Of a stretch of DNA of 64,000 nucleotides, positions 7,270 through 16,147 are shown one piece after another. Positions within the stretch are counted from its first letter, which is position 1. Every line of letters begins with the position of its first letter. A model generated the notes under the pieces. That model searched no databases and was not told the DNA's origin. It saw only the letters and a list, made by a program, of their open reading frames with translations. The DNA comes from DATHTC01 sp035456465 (GTDB taxonomy: Bacteria; Actinomycetota; Thermoleophilia; Gaiellales; Gaiellaceae): the NCBI GenBank assembly GCA_035456465.1, contig DATIDD010000093.1:1-64000 (forward strand), in the 5' to 3' direction. A program made the translations under genes and the position numbers.

Positions 7270-8688
7270 CTACGCGACGTCGACCTTGATCACGTTGGTC
7301 GAGCCGGGCAGGTTGACGGCCGTCCCGGCGGTGATCACGACCCGATCGCCGGAGGCGACGATCCCGCTCTCGCGTGCGGCCTCGATCGAGCGCGCCCACA
7401 AGTCCTCGACGTCGTTCGTCTCGGGGATCTCGAGCGGCGTGACGCCCCATTCGAGCGACATGTGCTGCAGCGACTCGCGCTGGTGCGTCAGCCCGAGGAT
7501 CGGACGCCGCGGCCGCAGCCGCGCGACGGCCGAGGCCGTCCGGCCGGTGAACGTCGGGACGAGAATCGCCTTCGCCCCGAGCGCCTCGGCGAGGTCGCAG
7601 GCGGCGTTCGACATCGCCCTCCCGACGGTCGGCTCCTCGGCCGCGTCCGGCATCTGGTGGCGGTAGCCGAGGTGCGGCTCGACCGCGCGTGCGATCCGAT
7701 CCATCACCCGCACCGCCTCGACCGGGTACTCGCCCACCGCCGTCTCCCCGGAGAGCATGACCGCCGACGTCCCGTCGAGGATCGCGTTCGCCACGTCGCT
7801 CGCCTCGGCCCGCGTGGGCTCCGCCTGGTGGATCATCGACTCGAGCATCTGGGTCGCCGTGATCACGGGCACTCCCAGACGCAGGGAGCGCTCGATGATC
7901 CGCTTCTGGATCAGCGGCACCGACTCCGGCCCGATCTCCACGCCGAGGTCGCCCCGCGCGACCATCACCGCGTGCGTCTCGGCCAGGATCGCGTCGAGCG
8001 CGTCGACGGCCTCCGCCTTCTCGATCTTGGCGATCACGTAGGCGTGCGAGCGCCGCTCCTCCAGGAGCCGGCGCAGGTCGTGCACGTCGGCGGCGGAGCG
8101 CACGAACGACAGCGCCACGAAGTCGACCCCGAGCTCGACCGCGAAGTCGAGGTCGTCGATGTCCTTGCGCGTCAGCGCCGGGATCGGCAGCGGCACGCCG
8201 GGAAGGTTCACGCCCTTGTGCGAGGACACCGTCCCACCGACGACGACGGTGCAGCGCGCCCGCCCGCGCTCCACGGCCTCGACGCGGAGGCGAACGAGGC
8301 CGTCGTCGATCAGCACGTCGTGGCCGACCTGGAGCACGTCGCCGACGACCGACGGCGCCACGGGGAGATCGCCGTCCCGCGCGGCCTCCTCGCCGGCGAC
8401 GACGACCTCCTCGCCCTTCTCCAGCTCGACGTCCGCGGCGAGGTCGCCGACGCGCAGCTTCGGCCCCTGGAGGTCGGCGACGATCGCGAGCGTCCGCCAG
8501 CCGCTCTCGTCCTGCACCTCCCGGACGAGCCGGGCCCGCTCGGCGTGCGTCTCGTGCGTCCCGTGCGAGAAGTTGAGGCGCGCGGCGTTCACGCCCGCCT
8601 CGACGAGCTCCTGCACCATCGCCTTGTCGGTGGTGGCCGGCCCGATCGTGGCGAGGATCTTCGTGCGGCGCGGCTGCTCGCCGAGCAT
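7270..8688 (-). CDS. pyk: Pyruvate kinase
   Basis: The product (472 residues from the ATG at 8688) has all pyruvate kinase landmarks: 'KILATIGPATTD', 'ARLNFSHGTHE', 'ADLQGPKLRVG', the metal-binding 'MVARGDLGVEI', and 'DGTSAVMLSGETAVGEYP'. It converts phosphoenolpyruvate and ADP to pyruvate and ATP, directly downstream in pathway from enolase encoded nearby. The start at 8688 is preferred to 8730 because TAGCGT (8696-8701) lies 7 nt upstream. Length is normal for the short bacterial form, without an extra C-terminal PEP-utiliser domain. Confidence 0.97.
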   Translation of the reverse strand: MLGEQPRRTKILATIGPATTDKAMVQELVEAGVNAARLNFSHGTHETHAERARLVREVQDESGWRTLAIVADLQGPKLRVGDLAADVELEKGEEVVVAGEEAARDGDLPVAPSVVGDVLQVGHDVLIDDGLVRLRVEAVERGRARCTVVVGGTVSSHKGVNLPGVPLPIPALTRKDIDDLDFAVELGVDFVALSFVRSAADVHDLRRLLEERRSHAYVIAKIEKAEAVDALDAILAETHAVMVARGDLGVEIGPESVPLIQKRIIERSLRLGVPVITATQMLESMIHQAEPTRAEASDVANAILDGTSAVMLSGETAVGEYPVEAVRVMDRIARAVEPHLGYRHQMPDAAEEPTVGRAMSNAACDLAEALGAKAILVPTFTGRTASAVARLRPRRPILGLTHQRESLQHMSLEWGVTPLEIPETNDVEDLWARSIEAARESGIVASGDRVVITAGTAVNLPGSTNVIKVDVA

Positions 8689-8787
8689 GCCCCGAACGCT
8701 AGACGACGCGGCGGGAGGGGACCCGATCACGGGCGTGCGCGGAACGCGCCCTCGGCGCCCTGGGCCGCGCCGAGGCCAGGTGCCGGG

Positions 8788-9381
8788 CTAGTCCTCGAAC
8801 CAGATGTTGAACCCCCGGTCGACCAGCGCGCTGCCGCTCGTGGCCGCGATCGTCCGCACGCGCACCTGGTCGGTCTCCGCGCAGCCGAGCGGGAAGGAGG
8901 TGGGCGGATCCGCCACGGTCACGGTGACGAGCGTGTCGACGCGCGTCGGATTGCCGAGCTGGTCGATCCCGCTGATCCCCGTCGCGACGGCGCTTCGAGG
9001 CCTGAACGGCAGGCCGCCGAGGCAGTACAGGCCGGGAGCCGGATGCGTCACGTTCGCCTGGGCGACGTTCCTCGAGGATTCCGGGACCACGGCGCCGTCG
9101 GCGGCGATCCACGCGTACGCGACCGCCTCCCCCGCCGCGCCCGGGGCGCCGTCCTGCCCGTCTCGACCCGGCGGGCCGGTCTCGTTCCAGCTGATCGCCT
9201 TCTCGTTGGTGCCGCACTGGGCCGTCGCGTCGTCGATCACGGTCAGGAGCCCCGACGGACTGATGCAGCCGTGGATGACCCCGTTCGCGTCGGGAATCGT
9301 CGCGTACGCGATCCCGGCGCCCATCGCCAGAGCCACGACGGCCAGAAGGCCGCCGCGAGCCAGTCGCGAGCGGATCTTCAT
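8788..9381 (-). CDS. Secreted protein with short collagen-like segment
   Basis: The 197-residue precursor has a signal peptide ('GGLLAVVALAMGAGIAYA'). The mature start, 'IPDANGVIHGCISPSG', is typical of a large family of exported actinobacterial proteins. It is followed by a Gly-X-Y stretch ('GPPGRDGQDGAPGAAG') and a beta-rich C-terminal domain. The ATG at 9381 follows a strong GGAGGAGG. Four cysteines in the mature part may pair outside the cell. The function is unknown; a surface or structural role is inference. Confidence 0.8.
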   Translation of the reverse strand: MKIRSRLARGGLLAVVALAMGAGIAYATIPDANGVIHGCISPSGLLTVIDDATAQCGTNEKAISWNETGPPGRDGQDGAPGAAGEAVAYAWIAADGAVVPESSRNVAQANVTHPAPGLYCLGGLPFRPRSAVATGISGIDQLGNPTRVDTLVTVTVADPPTSFPLGCAETDQVRVRTIAATSGSALVDRGFNIWFED

Positions 9382-9482
9382 GAGGAGCCTCCTCCGAGGA
9401 GTGGTTGGGGGCCGATTCTCGTCGCTCAGGCGGAGATTCCAACTCCCCGGAAGGATGAGGCGTGGCCGCTGCCACGAGCGCG

Positions 9483-10757
9483 TCAGCGCCGCGAGCGCGG
9501 GAACGCCTCCCACCCCGGGTACCGGGCTGCGCTCCCCAGCTCCTCCTCGATCCTGAGCAGCCGGTTGTACTTCGCGACGCGGTCGCTGCGCGCGGGCGCG
9601 CCCGTCTTGATCTGGCCGACGCCGGTCGCGACCGCGAGGTCGGCGATCGTCGTGTCCTCCGTCTCGCCCGAGCGGTGCGAGATCACCGCCGCATAGCCGG
9701 CGTCGCGCGCGATCCGGATCGCGTCGAGCGTCTCGGTCAGCGTCCCGATCTGGTTGACCTTGACGAGGATCGAGTTGGCGACGCCCCGCTCGATGCCGAG
9801 GCGCAGGCGCTCGGGATTGGTGACGAAGACGTCGTCACCGACGAGCTGCAGGCGGTCGCCGAGCAGGCCCGTCAGCGCCGCCCAGGCGTCCCAGTCGTCC
9901 TCGGCGGCGCCGTCCTCGATCGAGAGGATCGGGTAGCGGCCGACGAGCTCCTCCCAGTAGCCCGGCAGCTCCTCGGACGAGGCCTCACGCCCTTCCCAGC
10001 GGTAGACGCCGTCCTCGAACAGCTCGGACATCGCCGGGTCGAGCGCGATCGCGACGCGGTCGCCGTGCCCGGCGCGTGCGGCGGCCTCGAGGATCGCCTC
10101 GATCGCCTCCTCGCTCGACGGGAGGTCGGGCGCGAAGCCGCCCTCGTCGCCGACGGCCGTCGCGAGGCCGCGCTCGCCGAGCAGCTGCTTCAGGGAGTGG
10201 TAGACCTCGACGCCGATCCGGAGCCCCTCGGCGAACGAGTCCGCGCCGACCGGCACGACCATGAACTCCTGGAGGTCGATCGAGTTCGCCGCGTGCGCGC
10301 CGCCGTTGATCACGTTCATCGTCGGCACGGGCAGCGTCCGCGCGTCCTCGCCGCCGAGGGAGCGGAACAGCGAGACACCGGCCTCGGCGGCCGACGCCTT
10401 CGCGGTCGCGAGCGAGACGCCGAGGATCGCGTTCGCGCCGAGCCGGCCCTTGTTGGGCGTGCCGTCGAGCTCGACGAGACGGCCGTCGAGCGCCTGCTGG
10501 TCGGCGGCGTCCAGGCCGCGGACGGCCTCGGCGATCTCGCCGTCGACGTTCGCGATCGCGCGGAGGACCGACTTCCCTCCGTACAGGCCCGCGTCGCCGT
10601 CGCGGAGCTCCACCGCCTCGTGGACGCCGGTCGAAGCGCCGGAGGGGATCGCGGCCCGCCCCAGCGCGCCGGACTCGAGCCGCACGTCGACCTCGACGGT
10701 CGGGTTCCCGCGCGAGTCGAGGATCTGCCGCCCGTGTACCTCACGAATCGCCGTCAC
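9483..10757 (-). CDS. eno: Enolase
   Basis: The 424-residue product matches enolase along its whole length: 'LDSRGNPTVEVDV', 'GDEGGFAPDLPSSEEA', the metal ligands in 'SIEDGAAEDDWDAW' and 'VGDDVFVTNPERL', the catalytic lysine region 'VKVNQIGTLTET', and 'SHRSGETEDTTIADLAVA'. It interconverts 2-phosphoglycerate and phosphoenolpyruvate. The start is GTG 10757: GGGAGG lies 6 nt upstream and GTGA overlaps the mazG stop. Order mazG-eno is conserved in Actinobacteria. Confidence 0.98.
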   Translation of the reverse strand: MTAIREVHGRQILDSRGNPTVEVDVRLESGALGRAAIPSGASTGVHEAVELRDGDAGLYGGKSVLRAIANVDGEIAEAVRGLDAADQQALDGRLVELDGTPNKGRLGANAILGVSLATAKASAAEAGVSLFRSLGGEDARTLPVPTMNVINGGAHAANSIDLQEFMVVPVGADSFAEGLRIGVEVYHSLKQLLGERGLATAVGDEGGFAPDLPSSEEAIEAILEAAARAGHGDRVAIALDPAMSELFEDGVYRWEGREASSEELPGYWEELVGRYPILSIEDGAAEDDWDAWAALTGLLGDRLQLVGDDVFVTNPERLRLGIERGVANSILVKVNQIGTLTETLDAIRIARDAGYAAVISHRSGETEDTTIADLAVATGVGQIKTGAPARSDRVAKYNRLLRIEEELGSAARYPGWEAFPRSRR

Positions 10758-11578
10758 GCGCCGCCTCCCTTCGTCGTCTGTGCCCGCTCGGCCGCCTTCG
10801 CCCGGTCGTACCACCGATCCTGCGTCTCGAGATCGAGCGCCGCCCACTCCTCTCCCGCGTCTGCCGCGAGCTCGGCCGCTCGCTCGACACGGGCGACGAA
10901 CCGCTGCGACGTCGCGCGCAGCGCGAGCTCGGGGTCGACGTTGAGCCTTCGCGCGAGGTTCACGACCGTGAAGAGGACGTCGCCGACCTCGGCGAACACG
11001 TCCGGGTCCGCCTCCGTCTCGGGCGCCGGCTCTCCCGCGCGCTCGAGCTCCTCCCGCAGCTCCCGCAGCTCCTCCTCCACCTTCGCGAGCGGCCCGGCGA
11101 GGTCGGGCCAGTCGTAGCCGGCCGCGGCGGCGCGACGCTGCACCTTGCGCGCGTGGAGCAGCGCGGGCAGCGCTTCGGGGACGTCGTGGAACACGCCCTC
11201 CCGCCCCTCGTGCTGCGCCTTGATCCGCTCCCAGTTCTCGCGCACGCGGCCGGGCGTGCGTGCCTCTGCGTCGCCGAAGACGTGCGGGTGCCGGCGGACG
11301 AGCTTGTCGTGCACGTTCCGCGCGACGCCGACGAGGTCGCCGTGGCCGTCCTCCGCGAGGAGCAGGGCCAGGAAATACACCTGGAAGAGGAGGTCGCCAA
11401 GCTCGTCGAGCAGCTTCTCGGGCGAGCCCGAGAGCGCCGCGTCGGCGACCTCGTACGCCTCCTCCACCGTGTGCGGGACGATCGTCCGCGCGGTCTGCTC
11501 GCGGTCCCAGGGGCAGTCGCGGCGGAGCCGCTCGGTGAGGGTCTGCAGCCGCTCGAGCTCGTCGCCGAGCGACGTCAC
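10754..11578 (-). CDS. mazG: Nucleoside triphosphate pyrophosphohydrolase MazG
   Basis: This 274-residue protein has two MazG folds. The first has 'DCPWDREQT', 'EEAYEVADAA' and 'DELGDLLFQVYF', the EExxE/ExxD magnesium site. The second has 'EVGDVLFTVVNLARRLNVDP'. It hydrolyses (d)NTPs to monophosphates and is thought to remove damaged nucleotides. The start is GTG 11578, one base after the upstream stop. It sits between the PPIase lipoprotein and eno, with a 4-nt overlap into eno. Confidence 0.95.
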   Translation of the reverse strand: MTSLGDELERLQTLTERLRRDCPWDREQTARTIVPHTVEEAYEVADAALSGSPEKLLDELGDLLFQVYFLALLLAEDGHGDLVGVARNVHDKLVRRHPHVFGDAEARTPGRVRENWERIKAQHEGREGVFHDVPEALPALLHARKVQRRAAAAGYDWPDLAGPLAKVEEELRELREELERAGEPAPETEADPDVFAEVGDVLFTVVNLARRLNVDPELALRATSQRFVARVERAAELAADAGEEWAALDLETQDRWYDRAKAAERAQTTKGGGA

Positions 11579-11579
11579 C

Positions 11580-12596
11580 CTAGCCGGCGGTGGTGGTCGC
11601 GCCGGTGGTCGTCGCCGCGGCCTTCGGCGGGGTGAAGCCGACCTGGTAGTCGGTCTTCTCCTCGAAGTCCTTCTTCGTCTCCTCCACCCACTTGGTCATC
11701 GCCTCGTTGCGCTTCGTCTGGAGGAGCTGCTGCCGGATCGACTCCTTCACCTGCTTCAGCGGCGTCGTCTTCGCCGGCTTGATGTCGGAGATCGGCTTGA
11801 TGATGTGGTAGCCGTACTGCGTCTTCACCGGCCGCGAGACCGTGTCCTTCGCCAGCAGGAACGCCGTCTGGTCGAAGGTCGGCACGGTCTGGCCGCGCGC
11901 GATCGTGAGCTTGCCGCCCTGCGGCGCGGAGGCCGGGTCCTTCGAGAACTTCTTCGCGAGCGCGGCGAAGTCGGCGCCGTCCTGGATCTGCGCGTAGAGC
12001 GAGTCCGCCTGCTTCTTCGTCGGGACGAGGATGTGGCGGACGTCGCGCTGCTCGGGCGTGCCGAACTGCGACTTGTTCTTGGTGTAGTAGTCCTGGATCT
12101 CCTTGTCGGTGACCTTCACGTCGGCGGTCACCTTCTTGAAAATCCCCTCCTGGAGCAGCTGCGCGCGGATGTCGCGCTTCACCTGCTCCTCGGTGAGGCC
12201 CTGCTGCTCGAGCTGGTCGCGGTACTTCTTGTCGCTGCCGCCGAAGTACTGCTTCTTGATCTGGGCGAGCCGGTCGGCGATCTGCTTCTCGGTCACCGCG
12301 ACGTCGAGCTCGTCGGCCTGCAGCTCGAACTGGGTGCGCTGGACGAGGAACTGGACGGCCTGGTTCTTGAGCGTGTTGTACTCGGGCGAGCCGGCCTTCG
12401 GGAAGTCGCGCTTCTGCAGCGAGTAGCTCTTCTTCGCCTGTGTGATCAGCGCGTCGAACTCGCTCTTCGGGACGTTCGTGCCGTCGACGACGGCGATCGC
12501 GTCGGCCGGCACCTCCTGGGAGTCGCCGCCGCACCCCGCCGCGACGAGCGCGAGCAGGACGAGCATCGAGAGGAAGGCGATCTTCAGGGACTTCAT
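11580..12596 (-). CDS. Parvulin-type peptidyl-prolyl isomerase lipoprotein (PrsA/SurA-like)
   Basis: The 338-residue precursor starts with a lipoprotein signal ('MLVLLALVAAGC', probable lipidated Cys22). A SurA/PrsA-like N-terminal helical chaperone region follows. Residues about 170-265 form a parvulin domain: 'QRDVRHILVPTKKQADSL', 'FAALAKKFSKDPAS', 'GGKLTIARGQ', 'TQYGYHIIKPI'. It probably helps fold exported proteins on the outer face of the membrane. The tail is threonine- and alanine-rich. No clear ribosome site precedes the ATG; instead there is a run of seven T. Its place next to mazG is as for lipoprotein genes in other Actinobacteria. Confidence 0.9.
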   Translation of the reverse strand: MKSLKIAFLSMLVLLALVAAGCGGDSQEVPADAIAVVDGTNVPKSEFDALITQAKKSYSLQKRDFPKAGSPEYNTLKNQAVQFLVQRTQFELQADELDVAVTEKQIADRLAQIKKQYFGGSDKKYRDQLEQQGLTEEQVKRDIRAQLLQEGIFKKVTADVKVTDKEIQDYYTKNKSQFGTPEQRDVRHILVPTKKQADSLYAQIQDGADFAALAKKFSKDPASAPQGGKLTIARGQTVPTFDQTAFLLAKDTVSRPVKTQYGYHIIKPISDIKPAKTTPLKQVKESIRQQLLQTKRNEAMTKWVEETKKDFEEKTDYQVGFTPPKAAATTTGATTTAG

Positions 12597-12597
12597 G

Positions 12598-12621
12598 AAA
12601 AAAACGCCGTGGCGAGAACGG
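12598..12621 (-). terminator. Weak hairpin plus T7 run after mfd
   Basis: On the minus strand CCGT-TCTCGCC-ACGG is followed by CG and seven T, right after the mfd stop and just before the lipoprotein ATG. The stem is only 4 bp, so it may be a partial terminator or a leader element. Confidence 0.3.
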
Positions 12622-15600
12622 TCACGCCGCCTGGCGCGCGTCGATCATAGCATCGACGAGGCGCAGCGCTCCGGCGAATTCTTCGTCCCTTAACGTCACC
12701 TCGCGCTTGGCCGTGGCGTACACGGCGGTGTCGACCCGCCCGCGGATCGCGCGCAGCTCCTGCGCCCCCAGCACGAGCGGCCCCACGGTCGCGCGCCCGC
12801 CGCGGAAGACGAGGTAGTCGGCTCCGAGCCGCGCGAGCTTGTGCTTGGCCTCCTGGATCGCGAACAGGTTCTCGACCGGCTCGGGCACGGGCCCGTACCG
12901 GTCCTCGATCGCGGCGTGGAGCTCGCGCAGGTCGTCCTCGTGCTCGGCCAGGGCGAGGCGACGGTGGAGGTCGATCCGCAGCGCCTCCGAGCCGATGTAG
13001 GTGCCGGGGACGTACGCGTCCACCCGCGCGTCGACGCGGACGGGGCGCGCCACGGGGCGCCGCTGGCCGGACAGCTCGGCGACCGCCTCGGCGAGCATCT
13101 CGACGTAGAGCTCGAAGCCGAGCGCCGCGACGTGCCCCGACTGCTCCGCGCCGAGCAGGTCGCCGGCGCCCCGGATCTCGAGGTCGCGCATCGCGATCGC
13201 GAAGCCGGCGCCGAGCTCGGTGTGGTCGGCGAGGGTCGCGAGGCGCGCCCTCGCCTCCGGGGTGAGCTCGTGCGCGTCCGGGTAGAAGAGGTAGGCGTAC
13301 GCGGTGCGGTCGGAGCGGCCGACGCGGCCGCGGATCTGGTAGAGCTGGGCCAGTCCGAGGGTGTCGGCGCGCTCCACGACCAGCGTGTTGGCCTGTGGGA
13401 TGTCGAGCCCCGACTCGATGATCGTGGTCGACACGAGCACGTCGCCGTCGCCGCGGAGGAACGCGTGCATCCGGTCCTCGAGCTCCTTCTCGCGCATCTG
13501 GCCGTGCGCGACCAGGACGCGCAGGCCGGGAACGAGCTGGCGGAGCTTCTCGGCCGCCTCGTCGATCGTCTCGACGCGGTTGTGGAGGTAGAACGACTGG
13601 CCGCCGCGCTCGTGCTCCCGCTCGAGCGCCTGCTTCACGAGCGCGTCGTCGTACTCGCCCACGGTCGTCCGGATCGGCCGCCGCCCCTCCGGCGGCGTCT
13701 CGATGACGGCGATGTCGCGGAGCCCCGCCAGCGACATGTGCAGCGTCCGCGGGATCGGCGTCGCCGTGAGAGTGAGCACGTCGGCCTCGAGCCGGAGCGC
13801 CTTCAGCAGCTCCTTCTGCGCGACGCCGAAGCGCTGCTCCTCGTCGACGACGACGAGGCCGAGGTTCTTCGGGATCACGTCCCGGGAGAGGATCCGGTGC
13901 GTCCCCACGAGGACGTCCACCTTCCCCTCGGCGAACTCGCGCAGGACCCGCTTCACGTCGCCGGCGGCGCGGAAGCGCGACACCATCTCGACCAGCACCG
14001 GGAAGTCGCGGTAGCGGTCGCGGAACGTGTGCCAGTGCTGCTCCGCGAGGATCGTGGTCGGCGCGAGCACCATCACCTGGCGGCCGTTCACGGCGACGGC
14101 GAAGGCGGCGCGGACGGCCACCTCGGTCTTGCCGAAGCCGACGTCGCCGCAGACGAGCCGGTCCATGGGCCGCGGGGTCTCGAGGTCCTCCTCGACCGCC
14201 TCGATCGCCCGCCGCTGGTCTTCGGTCTCCCGGTACGGGAACGAACTCTCGAGCTGCTCGTACCACTCCGAGTCGAGGTCGTACGCGGTGCCCGGCGCCT
14301 GCTGGCGCTGCGCGTACAGGCCGAGCAGCTCCGACGCGAGCTCGCGCACCGACGCCCGCGCGCGGTTCTTCAGCGTCTGCCAGGCCTTGCCGCCGAGCTT
14401 CGACAGCGCCGGGGCGGTGCCGTCGGCGCCGACGTAGCGCGACACCTTGCCGAGCTGCTCGTGCGGGACGTACAGGCGGTCCTCGCCCTTGAAGGCGAGC
14501 AGGAGGTAGTCGCGCGTGACGCCCGCGACCTCCCTCGTCTCGTAGCCGAGAAGCTTCCCGACCCCGTGGTCCTCGTGGACGACGTAGTCGCCGACGCGGA
14601 GGTCGGCGAACGACTGCAGCGCGCGGCCGAGGCGGGCGTCGCCCCGGGGCGCGCGCTTGCGGAAGACCTGCGTGTCGGGCAGCAGGACCAGCCCGAGGTC
14701 GCGCCAGACGAAGCCGCGGCGGGCGGGCGCGACCGCGAACAGGACGCCGGCCTCCTCGGGCAGCCGCCGACCGGGCTCGAGCACGCGCGCCTCGACCTTC
14801 CGCAGCATCGCCTGCGTCCGCAACGCGTCGCCGAGGTGGGCGAAGGCGACGACGACGCGGTTGCCCGCGCGAACGAGGCCGGCGAGCTCCGTCTCGGCCT
14901 CGCTCAGCCCCCGCGCGGCGATCGCGGGCCGGAGCGCCTCGAACGCGAACGGCTGCGCGCGCGGGAACGGGTCGAGCTCCGCCACCCCCTCGAGGTCGAG
15001 CCCGAGGGAGAGCCCTACGCCGAGCTCCTCCCAGACGGCCCGCACCTCCTCGGGCTCCCAGACGAGGTCCGGCGGGCGGTCGAGCGGAGGCACGAGGTCG
15101 TCCGGCACGGACGTGTCGTCCTCGTCGGGCGGCAACGCCGGCTCGACGAGGTCCAGGCGCCGCTCGGCGGCCGGGTACACGACCGCCTCGTCGACGGGGT
15201 GGAGCGCGCGCTGCGTGAACGGCGAGAAGGCGCGGACGGCCTCGACCTCGTCGCCGAAGAACTCGATGCGCAGCGGCTCGCGGCCGGTCGAGGGGAAGAC
15301 GTCGACGAGGCCTCCGCGCACCGCGATCTGCCCGCGGTCGTCGACCCGCTCGACCCGCTCGTAGCCGGCGAGCGCGAGCTCCTCGACGAGGCCCTCGAGC
15401 GAGCGCTCGTCGCCGACGCTGAGCCGGACGGTCGCGGGCCGCACGTCCGGCGGCGGCATCCCCTGCGCGAGCGCGGCGGCCGACACGCAGACGAGCCCTC
15501 CCGCGGCCAGGACCTCGAGCGCCCGAGCGCGCTCGCCGACGAGGTGCGGCGTCGGCGCGAGCCCGGACCCCCACCCCACGCCGCGTCCGGGCAGGAGCGC

Positions 15601-15849
15601 CACCCGCTCGGGCCCGAGCAGCCAGCCGGCGGCCTCGGCGAGGTCGCGCGCGTCGCCGTCCTCGGGCACGAGCAGGACGGTGGCCGCGTCCCGGTGCTCG
15701 TGGAGCGCGGCGACGACGAGCGGCAGCGCCGGCTCGGAGACGCGCGCAGCGGCCGGCAGCGCCTCGGCGTAGGCAGCGATGCGCTCGGAGCGGAGGAGCT
15801 CCTCGACGAGCGCGTGGAGGACGGGCGCGTGCGGGTTCTGACGGTCCAC
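12622..15849 (-). CDS. mfd: Transcription-repair coupling factor Mfd
   Basis: The 1,075-residue product has the full Mfd layout. It begins with a UvrB-homologous N-terminal region ('GRGVGWGSGLAP', 'RGGLVDVFPSTG', 'RIEFFGDEVEAVRAF'), followed by an RNA-polymerase-interacting domain ('GDYVVHEDHGVGKLLGYET'). The translocase has 'VCGDVGFGKTEVAVRAAF' (Walker A), 'VVVDEEQRFGV' (DEEQ box), 'LTLTATPIPRTLHMSL' and 'QIRGRVGRSDRTAYAYLFY', then a C-terminal TRCF domain. It removes stalled polymerase and recruits excision repair. The start is GTG 15849. The position between pth and mazG is the normal actinobacterial one. Confidence 0.97.
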   Translation of the reverse strand: MDRQNPHAPVLHALVEELLRSERIAAYAEALPAAARVSEPALPLVVAALHEHRDAATVLLVPEDGDARDLAEAAGWLLGPERVALLPGRGVGWGSGLAPTPHLVGERARALEVLAAGGLVCVSAAALAQGMPPPDVRPATVRLSVGDERSLEGLVEELALAGYERVERVDDRGQIAVRGGLVDVFPSTGREPLRIEFFGDEVEAVRAFSPFTQRALHPVDEAVVYPAAERRLDLVEPALPPDEDDTSVPDDLVPPLDRPPDLVWEPEEVRAVWEELGVGLSLGLDLEGVAELDPFPRAQPFAFEALRPAIAARGLSEAETELAGLVRAGNRVVVAFAHLGDALRTQAMLRKVEARVLEPGRRLPEEAGVLFAVAPARRGFVWRDLGLVLLPDTQVFRKRAPRGDARLGRALQSFADLRVGDYVVHEDHGVGKLLGYETREVAGVTRDYLLLAFKGEDRLYVPHEQLGKVSRYVGADGTAPALSKLGGKAWQTLKNRARASVRELASELLGLYAQRQQAPGTAYDLDSEWYEQLESSFPYRETEDQRRAIEAVEEDLETPRPMDRLVCGDVGFGKTEVAVRAAFAVAVNGRQVMVLAPTTILAEQHWHTFRDRYRDFPVLVEMVSRFRAAGDVKRVLREFAEGKVDVLVGTHRILSRDVIPKNLGLVVVDEEQRFGVAQKELLKALRLEADVLTLTATPIPRTLHMSLAGLRDIAVIETPPEGRRPIRTTVGEYDDALVKQALEREHERGGQSFYLHNRVETIDEAAEKLRQLVPGLRVLVAHGQMREKELEDRMHAFLRGDGDVLVSTTIIESGLDIPQANTLVVERADTLGLAQLYQIRGRVGRSDRTAYAYLFYPDAHELTPEARARLATLADHTELGAGFAIAMRDLEIRGAGDLLGAEQSGHVAALGFELYVEMLAEAVAELSGQRRPVARPVRVDARVDAYVPGTYIGSEALRIDLHRRLALAEHEDDLRELHAAIEDRYGPVPEPVENLFAIQEAKHKLARLGADYLVFRGGRATVGPLVLGAQELRAIRGRVDTAVYATAKREVTLRDEEFAGALRLVDAMIDARQAA

Positions 15850-15896
15850 GAGAAGCGGCGAGACCGGGTGGTCTCGCGGCCGCCCAGTCTAGCCCT

Positions 15897-15937
15897 GCCG
15901 GCCCCCTAGGCCCGCCGGCCCCCTAGGCCCGCCGGCC
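15897..15937. repeat. 17-bp tandem repeat, 2.4 copies
   Basis: The unit GCCGGCCCCCTAGGCCC occurs at 15897-15913 and 15914-15930, followed by a partial third copy GCCGGCC. Each unit contains the palindrome CCTAGG. It lies in the short gap between the mfd start and the microprotein stop. Confidence 0.85.
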
Positions 15938-15953
15938 TGTGTCCGCCCCGCGC

Positions 15954-16049
15954 TCAGTGGTGCGGGCGCAGCCAGTAGAAGCCGATGCCGACGAACGTCA
16001 CGGCGACGACGACGAATGCGAACACCACGATCGTCCAGAAGACGTCCAC
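15954..16049 (-). CDS. 31-residue single-pass membrane microprotein
   Basis: The frame starts at GTG 16049 and encodes 31 residues that are almost entirely one hydrophobic helix ('TIVVFAFVVVAVTFVGIGFYW') ending 'LRPHH'. The case for translation is strong: AAAGGAGG, a near-perfect ribosome site, lies 6 nt before the start, better than most neighbours have. The helix is aromatic- and valine-rich with only one acidic residue, near the N-terminus. It stands alone between pth and mfd. No family was recognised; a regulatory or complex-stabilising microprotein is a guess. Confidence 0.7.
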   Translation of the reverse strand: MDVFWTIVVFAFVVVAVTFVGIGFYWLRPHH

Positions 16050-16122
16050 GGGATCCTCCTTTCGATCCGCCCATCGTGCGCCCCGCCGGCCATGTGCACA
16101 TCCGTACGAGGCGGCAGCCGGC

Positions 16123-16140
16123 GTCGGGGAAACCCCTGAC
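16123..16140 (-). terminator. Hairpin just after pth
   Basis: On the minus strand GTC-A-GGGG-TTT-CCCC-GAC folds into a 7-bp stem with one bulged base. It begins 7 nt after the pth stop. There is no T-run. Confidence 0.4.
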
Positions 16141-16147
16141 CGTGGCG

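Noticed and set aside
12841..15909. 1,000-codon open frame antisense to mfd, and another in a different minus frame
   Set aside because: Both lack recognisable domains and are explained by third-position GC bias in mfd.
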